DNA from: Endozoicomonas gorgoniicola
GTDB taxonomy: Bacteria; Pseudomonadota; Gammaproteobacteria; Pseudomonadales; Endozoicomonadaceae
Length of the DNA stretch: 64,000 bases
Reading direction: 5' to 3'
NCBI RefSeq assembly: GCF_025562715.2
Contig: NZ_JAPFCC010000001.1
Coordinates: forward strand, 496,001-560,000
In this document: positions 53,653 to 60,889 of the stretch, piece by piece
Position numbering within the stretch: position 1 is the first letter of the stretch
How the letters are laid out: every line of letters begins with the position of its first letter
Position numbers and translations under genes: made by a program
The notes under the pieces: generated by a model
The model's input: only the letters and a program-made list of their open reading frames with translations
Databases searched by the model: none
What the model was told of the DNA's origin: nothing

Positions 53653-54399
53653 TCAATCGGCAATGTCACTAAATGAATCGCCAGACTCATAATCATAAAG
53701 AGCTAGTTCAGAGTCTGGTATGATCTCTTCAAATATATTCACGGAATCAGAGTTTGGAGCAATCTCTGTGGTCACTAGCCCTGATCCCTGTGTTGCCGTT
53801 GTTATAGTGGCTGAAGAAGTCTTTTTAGTGACCGTATAGGCACCTCCTTTTCGTGATGTGACGGTGCTTATAGATATAGTACTACTTGAAGTTACCGTGG
53901 TTTGGGTTGTTACGCTGACAATTCCCGCTGGTTCCAGATGTGTATGCGCAGTAACAAACTGGCTTGTTGATGCATCAGAGTGTTTTGACACTTGGTGACT
54001 GGAGAGATTGGACTCTAGGTTAAAACGACAACCACATATTTCACACTGAAGGGGGCCGGTTTCGTCATGAATTATTTCATGCCTCCTAAGATGGGCTAAT
54101 TGAGTAAAATCAGCAGCGCAATCGTTACACTTATAGGGTCGTTCACCGGTATGGATCCGCTTGTGTATAGCCAAGGTTGTCGTGTTTTTAAAAGCCTTGT
54201 TGCATACATCGCATGGATAAGGTCGTTCACCGGTATGGATTCGTGTATGTCGGGTGAGACTATCAGCACGAGGAAAACGCATGCCGCATACTTCGCAAAT
54301 AAAACTCCGCTCACCCGTGTGGATTAGTATATGTCTTTTGAGAGCGTATGAGCATGAGAGGACTTGCCCACACTGATCACAGACGTAAGTTTTCGGCAT
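53653..54399 (-). CDS. Five-finger C2H2 zinc-finger protein, copy 2
   Basis: Paralogue with five C2H2 fingers and the most canonical linkers (HTGERS, HTGERP twice). Finger helices are CSYALKR, RADSLTR, NTTTLAI, QLAHLRR and LESNLSS. Compared with copy 1, fingers 1 and 3 are changed at nearly all base-contact positions, while finger 4 is identical there. The C-terminal Ser/Thr-rich part is kept; the acidic tail reads IFEEIIPDSELALYDYESGDSF. An aggag site precedes ATG 54399 by 8 bases, the best evidence for this start; the open frame reaches 54492. Confidence 0.85.
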   Translation of the reverse strand: MPKTYVCDQCGQVLSCSYALKRHILIHTGERSFICEVCGMRFPRADSLTRHTRIHTGERPYPCDVCNKAFKNTTTLAIHKRIHTGERPYKCNDCAADFTQLAHLRRHEIIHDETGPLQCEICGCRFNLESNLSSHQVSKHSDASTSQFVTAHTHLEPAGIVSVTTQTTVTSSSTISISTVTSRKGGAYTVTKKTSSATITTATQGSGLVTTEIAPNSDSVNIFEEIIPDSELALYDYESGDSFSDIAD

Positions 54400-54596
54400 G
54401 CCTGAAACTCCTGTGTAAGGGACAAGAATCAGAGTTAACCCTTCTACTCCATGCTTCATAATAGACGCAAATGGTAGACTGGACTGTGGCAAGTCTCTTC
54501 CAATATGAAATGGTTGTGTTTGCTGTGCAATTACTGGTTATTGGCTGGTTGCTGGAAAACGGGTAAGCATGGATCAATCGGTAATGTTAGGTAATG

Positions 54597-55358
54597 TTAG
54601 GTAATGTTACTAAGTGAATCGTCAGACTCATAATCATAAAGAGCTAGTTCTGAGTCTGGTATGATCTCTTCAAATATATTCCTGGAATCAGAGCCTGGAA
54701 CGTTTGGAGTAATCTCTGTGGTCACTAGCCCTGATTCCTGTGTTGCCGTTGTTATAGTGGCTGAAGAAGTCTCTTTAGTGACCGTATAGGCACCTCCTTT
54801 CCGTGATGTGACGGTGCTTATAGATATAGTACTACCTGAAGTTACCGTGGTTTGGGTTGTTACGCTGACAATTCCCACTGGTTCCAGATGTGTATGCGCA
54901 GTAACAAACTGGCTTGTTGATGCATAAGAGTGGTCTGTCACCAGGTGACTGGAGAGATTGGACTCTAGTCTAAAACGACAACCACATGCTTTACACTTAT
55001 GGGGGCAGGTTGATTCATGAATTTTTTCATGAGCCCTAAGATGGGCTAATTGAGTAAAAGCAGCATCGCACTTTTCACACTCATAAGGTCGTACACCGCT
55101 ATGGATCCGCCTGTGTTCAGCCAAGGCTCCCTGGTTTCTAAAAGCCTTGTTGCATACATCGCATGGAAAAGGTCGTTCATTGGTATGGGTCCGCATATGT
55201 CGGGTGAGACTATCAGCACGAGCAAAAGGCTTTTCGCATACTCCGCAAATATGAGGCTTAACACCCGTGTGGGTTAGCTGATGTTTTTTGAAAGCGGACG
55301 AGTCTGAGAGGGTTCTCCCACACGTATCACAGATGTAAGCTTTCGGCGTTTTCGGCAT
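54597..55358 (-). CDS. Five-finger C2H2 zinc-finger protein, copy 3
   Basis: Paralogue with fingers whose helices read DSSAFKK, RADSLTR, NQGALAE, QLAHLRA and LESNLSS. Linkers are less canonical (HTGVKP, HTNERP, HSGVRP). The tail ends DSLSNIT, two residues earlier than its relatives: the 3' end has been altered by a short tandem repeat (gtaatgttag three times, about 54580-54608) that brought in a new stop. As in copy 1, the upstream aggag has become aggggt, so translation may be weaker. The frame is open to 55451. Confidence 0.85.
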   Translation of the reverse strand: MPKTPKAYICDTCGRTLSDSSAFKKHQLTHTGVKPHICGVCEKPFARADSLTRHMRTHTNERPFPCDVCNKAFRNQGALAEHRRIHSGVRPYECEKCDAAFTQLAHLRAHEKIHESTCPHKCKACGCRFRLESNLSSHLVTDHSYASTSQFVTAHTHLEPVGIVSVTTQTTVTSGSTISISTVTSRKGGAYTVTKETSSATITTATQESGLVTTEITPNVPGSDSRNIFEEIIPDSELALYDYESDDSLSNIT

Positions 55359-55532
55359 GCCTGAAACCCCTGTGTAAGGGACAAGAATCAGAGTTAACCC
55401 TTCTACTCCATGCTTCATAATAGACGCAAATGGTAGACTGGACTGTGGCAAGTCTCTTCCAATATGAAATGGTTGTGTTTGCTGTGCAATTACTGGTTAT
55501 TGGCTGGTTGCTGGAAAACGGGTAAGCATGGA

Positions 55533-56297
55533 TCAATCGGTAATGTCACTAAATGAATCGCCAGACTCATAATCATAAAGAGCTAGTTCAGAGTCTGGTA
55601 TGATCTCTTCAAATATATTCACGGAATTAGAGTTTGGAGCAATCTCTGTGGTCACTAGCCCTGATACCTGTGTTGCGGTTGTTATAGTGGCTGAAGCAGT
55701 CTCTTTAGTGACCATATAGGCACTTCCTTTCCGTGATGTGACGGTGCTTATAGTTAAAATACTACCTGAAGTTACCGTAGTTTGGGTTGTTACGCTGACA
55801 ATTCCCACTGGTTCCAGATGTGTATGCGCAGTAACAAACTGGCTTGTTGATGCATAAGAGTGGTCTGTCACCAGGTGACTGGAGAGATTGGACTCTAGGT
55901 TAAAACGACAACCACATATTTCACACTTATGGGGGCCGGCTTCTTCATGAGTTTTTTCATGCCTCCTAAGATGGGATGATTGAGTATAATTACGACCGCA
56001 CTCATTACACTCATAGGGTCGTGCACCGGTATGGGTCCGCTTGTGTTGATTCAAGCCTCTATTGTCTTTAAAAGCCTTGTTGCATACATCGCATGGAAAA
56101 AGTCGTGCATCGGTATGGGTTTGTGTATGTCGGGTGAGACCATCAGAACGACGAAAACGCATGCCGCATACTCCGCATTTATAAGGCTTCTCATCCGAGT
56201 GGATTCGTCTATGTTTTGCGAGAGCGGACGAGTCTGAGCAGATTTTCCCACACGTTTCACAGGCGTAAATTTTCGGCGTTTTCGGCGTTTTCGGCAT
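55533..56297 (-). CDS. Five-finger C2H2 zinc-finger protein, copy 4
   Basis: Paralogue at the right edge of array A. Finger helices: DSSALAK, RSDGLTR, DNRGLNQ, QSSHLRR and LESNLSS. Finger 4 is a clear Gln-Ser-Ser-His type; finger 3 resembles those of copies 5 and 6, so this copy is the likely link between the two arrays. The C-terminal half is as in copy 2. An aggag site precedes ATG 56297; the frame continues to 56357. Downstream on the plus-strand side the sequence leads into the native yacL 3' end rather than the hydroxylase fragment. Confidence 0.85.
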   Translation of the reverse strand: MPKTPKTPKIYACETCGKICSDSSALAKHRRIHSDEKPYKCGVCGMRFRRSDGLTRHTQTHTDARLFPCDVCNKAFKDNRGLNQHKRTHTGARPYECNECGRNYTQSSHLRRHEKTHEEAGPHKCEICGCRFNLESNLSSHLVTDHSYASTSQFVTAHTHLEPVGIVSVTTQTTVTSGSILTISTVTSRKGSAYMVTKETASATITTATQVSGLVTTEIAPNSNSVNIFEEIIPDSELALYDYESGDSFSDITD

Positions 56298-56451
56298 GCC
56301 TGAAACTCCTGTGTAAGTGACAAGAATCAGAGTTAACCCTTCTACTCCATGCTTCATAATAGACGCAAATAGTAGACCGGACTGTGGCAGCCAATGGAAA
56401 TTCTTCTTACTGGAAAGAAGTTTAATCGTTTACTCCAAACAGGCAAGGACT

Positions 56452-56823
56452 TTATTGAGCGTTAAATTGCTCCCAGGCATCCAGCATGGTTTTAAAATCA
56501 TCCAGTCCACACTCGGCATGGAGTTCCTGGTCGTAGAAGTCCATGTTTTCATCCACAGGTTCGTCTTCAAGGTCATCTTCTGGCAGGGCGGTTGAACGCA
56601 CACTGGCATCAGTGCGTGTCAGCCTGAGATTGAACTCCAGGCCTGGCAGGCTGAATGCCCAGCGTTCACCGGACTGCAATTCGGCAATGATTTTGAACAA
56701 TGGCAGCAGCCGTTCCGCCCTGGCTGCAGGTTCTGCCAGCAGCCAGTTACCCATCGCTTCGTGACCCATTGAAAAGCACGTCTCTATGCGGCCTGTCAGG
56801 TCACGACGAAATTCATACTCCAT
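56452..56823 (-). CDS. yacL: YacL family protein (UPF0231)
   Basis: A 123-residue acidic protein whose start, MEYEFRRDLTGRIETCFSMG, and late MDFYDQELHAECGLDDF block match E. coli YacL. Function is unknown. The gene is whole; its last codons and downstream sequence are copied twice, near 58550-58650 and 59820-59920, as scars in array B. Confidence 0.88.
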   Translation of the reverse strand: MEYEFRRDLTGRIETCFSMGHEAMGNWLLAEPAARAERLLPLFKIIAELQSGERWAFSLPGLEFNLRLTRTDASVRSTALPEDDLEDEPVDENMDFYDQELHAECGLDDFKTMLDAWEQFNAQ

Positions 56824-56914
56824 AGTTAATCCAGGACAGTTAATTCACCGTTGTTTATATGGAGTAAAATTGTACTGGTAATGCTATTGGGACCGAATAG
56901 GTAGAAAGCCTGTT

Positions 56915-57466
56915 TTATAAACGCTTGGGGCTAAACCAGAAGCGACGTTTGAAAGGCAAAATCCAGGAAGACCCGATTGCAGTCAGTAAGGCTTCAGGAT
57001 GGTACTGGCGCAGCTGCTGTCGAACCTTTTGCTCCTGAGGTTTGTGAACATCCACCATGATCAGATGCTTACCCTGCTCAATATCGTCATGGAACTGCGC
57101 CACCTTGTAATTTTCTCTCATCGCCCCGACCAGTCCACCGCTCCATGCACCAAACAGGGTGAATATACCTGCGATAAATAACAGAACCATCGGGGGAACC
57201 GGTTCAGAGATAAAGGGCAGAATATTATGCAGCACAAACACCGTGAGCAAACCGATAGTCCCACCCAGAATCGCCCCCAGCTCGCCCGAATGAATCACGT
57301 CATTCTGCTGAAACAGGTGAGCGCTGTGAACGTGGCGATGATAAAGCCCCACTTCATCCTTGCTAAGTACATGAATATGCCAGTCAGTGACACCGTTGTT
57401 GTGCAGGTCATCACTGATCTGGCTGACGCTGTTGAGTGTGTCGGTCAGATAATAAAGACGTTTCAT
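56915..57466 (-). CDS. DUF1269-like membrane protein
   Basis: From ATG 57466 (aggagg ribosome site just before it) the protein has 183 residues: an N-terminal alpha/beta domain (YYLTDTLNSVSQISDDL), two membrane helices in the middle with Gly-rich turns, and a C-terminal basic tail. This layout is that of DUF1269-type or general-stress-like membrane proteins; the role is unknown. Its 5' end and promoter region are copied in both array B scars, joined to yacL fragments. Confidence 0.75.
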   Translation of the reverse strand: MKRLYYLTDTLNSVSQISDDLHNNGVTDWHIHVLSKDEVGLYHRHVHSAHLFQQNDVIHSGELGAILGGTIGLLTVFVLHNILPFISEPVPPMVLLFIAGIFTLFGAWSGGLVGAMRENYKVAQFHDDIEQGKHLIMVDVHKPQEQKVRQQLRQYHPEALLTAIGSSWILPFKRRFWFSPKRL

Positions 57467-57692
57467 GCTTTCCTCCTGCGTACTGCAGGCAAGATGGACT
57501 GGAAGATTATAGAGTACTGGCGCGGATGCCATCTCTTGTTGATAATTAAATCAGCAAACGTTTAAACCGTATGAGAAGGACAGGGTGATACGTACGACAC
57601 GGATTATGTGTTGGTGAGGTCGAAGCAGTTGAGTCAGGCTTGCATGGCTCTCAATAGTGCAGGCTATATACTGGAAAACGGGTAAGCATGGA

Positions 57693-58457
57693 TCAATCGG
57701 GAATGTCACTAAATGCCTCGTCAGTTTCACAAAGATAAAGATCATCTAGTTCAGAGTCTGATATCTCTTCAAATATATTCCCGGAATCAGGGTCTGGAAC
57801 GTTTGGAGCAATCTCTGTGGTCACTAGCCCTGATACCTGTGTTGCGGTTGTTATAGTGGCTGAAGCAGTCTCTTTAGTGACCATATAGGCACTTCCTTTC
57901 TGTGATGTGACGGTGCTTATAGTTAAAGTACTACCTGAAGTTACCGTGGTTTGGGTTGTTACGCTGACAATTCCCACTGGTTCCAGATGTGTATGCGCAG
58001 TAACAAACTGGCTTGTTGATGGATAAGAGTGTTCTGTCACCAGGTGACTGGAGAGATTGGACTCTAGTGTAAAACGACAACCACATACTTCACACTTATG
58101 GGGGCCGGCTTTTTCATGAATTTTTTTATGCCTATTAAGATTGGATGGGTGAGCAAAATCCTTACTGCACTCATCACACTTGTGGGGTCGTGCACCGGTA
58201 TGGGTCCGCTTGTGTAGATTCAAGGATCTATTGTCTTTAAAAGCCTTGTTGCATACATCGCATAGACAAGGTCGATCATCGGTATGGGTTTTTGTATGTT
58301 GGGTGAGGTAATCAGGACGAATAAAACGCATACCGCATACTCCGCATAGATAAGGCTTCTCACCCTTGTGGGTTCGTCTATGTCTTGAGAGAGCGGACGA
58401 GTCTGAGAGGGTTCTCCCACACGCATCACAGACGTGAGTTTTCGGCGCTTTCGGCAT
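57693..58457 (-). CDS. Five-finger C2H2 zinc-finger protein, copy 5
   Basis: Paralogue in array B. Finger helices: DSSALSR, RPDYLTQ, DNRSLNL, HPSNLNR and LESNLSS; linkers HKGEKP, HTDDRP, HTGARP, HEKAGP. Finger 4 has changed class relative to array A (from Gln-x-x-His to His-x-x-Asn). The part after finger 5 is identical in amino acids to that of copy 6, ending DDLYLCETDEAFSDIPD as in copy 1. An aggag site precedes ATG 58457; the frame is open to 58517. Confidence 0.85.
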   Translation of the reverse strand: MPKAPKTHVCDACGRTLSDSSALSRHRRTHKGEKPYLCGVCGMRFIRPDYLTQHTKTHTDDRPCLCDVCNKAFKDNRSLNLHKRTHTGARPHKCDECSKDFAHPSNLNRHKKIHEKAGPHKCEVCGCRFTLESNLSSHLVTEHSYPSTSQFVTAHTHLEPVGIVSVTTQTTVTSGSTLTISTVTSQKGSAYMVTKETASATITTATQVSGLVTTEIAPNVPDPDSGNIFEEISDSELDDLYLCETDEAFSDIPD

Positions 58458-58953
58458 GCCTGAAACTCCTGTGTAAGGGACAAGAATCAGAGTTAACCCT
58501 ACTACTCCATGCTTCATGGTAGACGCAAATGGTAGACCGGACTGTGGCAGCCAATGGAAATTCTTCTTACTGGAAAGAAGTTTAATCGTTTACTACAAAC
58601 AGGCAAGGACTTTATTGAGCGTTAAATTGCTCCCAGGCATCCAGCATGGTTTTCAATTGTTGTGCAGGTCATCACTGATCTGGCTGACGCTGTTGAGTGT
58701 GCCGGTCAGATAATAAAGACGTTTCATGCTTTCCTCCTGCGTACTGCAAGCAAGATGGACTGGAAGATTATAGAGTACTGGTGCGGATGCCATCTCTTGT
58801 TGATACTTAAATCAGCAAACGTTTAAACCGTATGAGAAGGACAGGGTGATACGTACGACACGGATTATGTGTTGGTGAGGTCGAAGCAGTTGAGTCAGGC
58901 TTGCATGGCTCTCAATAGTGCAGGCTATATACTGGAAAACGGGTAAGCATGGA

Positions 58954-59727
58954 TCAATCGGGAATGTCACTAAATGCCTCGTCAGTTTCACAAAGATAAA
59001 GATCATCTAGTTCAGAGTCTGATATCTCTTCAAATATATTCCCGGAATCAGGGTCTGGAACGTTTGGAGCAATCTCTGTGGTCACTAGCCCTGATACCTG
59101 TGTTGCGGTTGTTATAGTGGCTGAAGCAGTCTCTTTAGTGACCATATAGGCACTTCCTTTCTGTGATGTGACGGTGCTTATAGTTAAAGTACTACCTGAA
59201 GTTACCGTGGTTTGGGTTGTTACGCTGACAATTCCCACTGGTTCCAGATGTGTATGCGCAGTAACAAACTGGCTTGTTGATGGATAAGAGTGTTCTGTCA
59301 CCAGGTGACTGGAGAGATTGGACTCTAGTGTAAAACGACAACCACATACTTCACACTTATGGGGGCCGGCTTTTTCATGAATTTTTTTATGCCTATTAAG
59401 ATTGGATAGGTGAGCAAAATCCTTACCGCACTCATCACACTTATAGGGTCGTGCACCGGTATGGATCCGCTTGTGTACATTCAAGTCTCTATTGTTTTTA
59501 AAAGCCTTGTTGCATGCATCGCATAGACAAGGTCGATCATCGGTATGGGTTTGTGTATGTCGGGTGAGGTAATCAGAACGAATAAAACGCATACCGCATA
59601 CTCCGCATTGATAAGGCTTCTCACCCTTGTGGGTTCGTCTATGTCTTGAGAGAGAGGACGCGGATGAGTAGGTGTTCCCACACGTACCACAGACGTAACC
59701 TTCCGGCGTTTTCGGCGTTTTCGGCAT
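58954..59727 (-). CDS. Five-finger C2H2 zinc-finger protein, copy 6
   Basis: Paralogue closest to copy 5. Finger helices: SASSLSR, RSDYLTR, NNRDLNV, HLSNLNR and LESNLSS. Differences from copy 5 are concentrated in fingers 1-4, mostly in the helices or next to them, while the rest of the protein is the same. Such a pattern suggests selection or gene conversion acting differently on the two halves. An aggag site precedes ATG 59727; the frame is open to 59787. Confidence 0.85.
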   Translation of the reverse strand: MPKTPKTPEGYVCGTCGNTYSSASSLSRHRRTHKGEKPYQCGVCGMRFIRSDYLTRHTQTHTDDRPCLCDACNKAFKNNRDLNVHKRIHTGARPYKCDECGKDFAHLSNLNRHKKIHEKAGPHKCEVCGCRFTLESNLSSHLVTEHSYPSTSQFVTAHTHLEPVGIVSVTTQTTVTSGSTLTISTVTSQKGSAYMVTKETASATITTATQVSGLVTTEIAPNVPDPDSGNIFEEISDSELDDLYLCETDEAFSDIPD

Positions 59728-60115
59728 GCCTGAAACTCCTGTGTAAGGGACAAGAATCAGAGTTAACCCTACTACTCCATGCTTCATGGTAGACGCAAAT
59801 GGTAGACCGGACTGTGGCAGCCAATGGAAATTCTTACTGGAAAGAAGTTTAATCGTTTACTACAAACAGGCAAGGACTTTATTGAGCGTTAAATTGCTCC
59901 CGGGCATCCAGCATGGTTTTCAATTGTTGTGCAGGTCATCACTGATCTGGCTGACGCTGTTGAGTGTGTCGGTCAGATAATAAAGACGTTTCATACTTTC
60001 CTCCTGCGTACTGCAAGCAAGATGGACTGGAAGATTACAGAGTACTGGCGCGGATGCCATCTCTTGTTGATACTTAAATCAGCAAACGTTTAAACCGTAT
60101 GAGAAGGACAGGGTG

Positions 60116-60343
60116 ATGAAACAGATCAAGGTCAGCGTCGGAAAGAAAGGAGCTCATGATGAACAGGAGCAGCTCAGCAGCATTGATGCAGAACTGAAGT
60201 CAACGCTGGAGCGCCTGAAAAAGAAAGGCTTCAACCCTATGCAGATGTGCAACAAGCTTATCGAGCATGAGATGACGGCTCCCGATGGGTTACCCTGGAG
60301 CTATGACCTTGTGGTGTCTGAGTGCAAACGGTTGAAGATTTAA
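60116..60343 (+). CDS. Small conserved-looking protein, function unknown
   Basis: A 75-residue soluble, Lys/Glu-rich protein with a helical region (IDAELKSTLERLKKKGFNPMQMCNKLIEHEM). ATG 60116 is preceded by agaagga; a GTG one codon earlier is also possible. Its leader sequence is copied in both array B blocks, so this intact gene marks the right border of the duplications. No family recognised. Confidence 0.65.
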   Translation: MKQIKVSVGKKGAHDEQEQLSSIDAELKSTLERLKKKGFNPMQMCNKLIEHEMTAPDGLPWSYDLVVSECKRLKI

Positions 60344-60378
60344 GACCATCTTTATGGAAGTCTGACAGACTCCCTGCC

Positions 60379-60729
60379 TCAGCCCCGGCTTTTTTTTAGC
60401 AGTTCCTGAAAGCGCCTCTGTTTTTCTTCAGGACTCAGTTGCACAGTGGCTTCCTGATGGTGGTTAACCAGTGGGCTATAGTCCAGTGGTGGCAGATCGT
60501 CAGAACTGCTCCCTGAATGATCTTCTGGTTTGTCCTGCTGTTCCAGCTGCAGCAGGTGAGCATCCATTACGTCCAGTGCTTCCACTAAGCCGTCGTGTTC
60601 ATTTTCGGTGTCATCAAGTCGCTGTAGTTTGGCTACTATATTGTCGCGAATCTGGCGAATGCGCTCAGGGGACGTTTTGTGTTGATTTGCTTCAAGCCAC
60701 TTTCTGGCAGATTCGCCATTGGTTGCCAT
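60379..60729 (-). CDS. Small charged protein, function unknown
   Basis: A 116-residue protein, soluble and Gln/Glu/Asp/Lys-rich, with a predicted helical first half (ERIRQIRDNIVAKLQRL) and a disordered acidic middle (DHSGSSSDDLPPLD). It has no motif I recognise. It is convergent with the previous small gene and divergent from menF. Confidence 0.6.
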   Translation of the reverse strand: MATNGESARKWLEANQHKTSPERIRQIRDNIVAKLQRLDDTENEHDGLVEALDVMDAHLLQLEQQDKPEDHSGSSSDDLPPLDYSPLVNHHQEATVQLSPEEKQRRFQELLKKSRG

Positions 60730-60889
60730 ACTCGATCCTGTTTCTAAAACTTTCAGAGCGCATATTACGCAACGCTTCGGAAAATACCAACCTGTAGTGA
60801 TCAGTGCATGTACGTAAAATTTACCGATTTGCCTGATGCACAGATGATGGAGTTTGTTCGGGAGATGATTTTGCTCTCCGGCTATAACA

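Larger units (their letters stand above)
52662..56387. repeat. Tandem array A: four zinc-finger gene blocks of about 0.92-0.97 kb
   Basis: Blocks start at 52662, 53631, 54552 and 55511 at the shared sequence ctggaaaacgggtaagc. The first is the natural end of the ACT gene. In the others the piece before it is a fragment of the hydroxylase gene (ggttgtgtttgctgtgc, source near 52035). The two genes were fused at an 8-bp identity, ctggaaaa. Each block then carries one zinc-finger gene on the minus strand. The last block leads into yacL. The 3' half of each zinc-finger gene is nearly identical between blocks; the finger-coding half is not. Confidence 0.9.
57591..60112. repeat. Tandem array B: two 1261-bp zinc-finger gene blocks
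   Basis: Blocks start at 57591 and 58852. Each runs: ACT-gene 3' fragment (source from 52581), zinc-finger gene, yacL 3' fragment, 5' fragment of the membrane-protein gene fused at catggttttcaattgttg, then the leader of the small gene at 60116. The leader is fused back to the ACT fragment (agggtgat/acgtacg). The block is a tandem duplication of the whole ACT-to-small-gene region in which the interiors of yacL and the membrane gene were deleted before further copying. Confidence 0.88.

Noticed and set aside
53161..58483. Frames on either strand overlapping the zinc-finger genes
   Set aside because: They recur only because the blocks are duplicated and Cys/His codons keep other frames open; none has a ribosome site or protein-like features beyond finger mirrors.
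52684..59727. Reading the zinc-finger genes as Ros/MucR-type bacterial regulators
   Set aside because: Ros-type proteins have one finger with a longer Cys-His spacing and extra helices; these have five classical fingers with TGEKP-like linkers.
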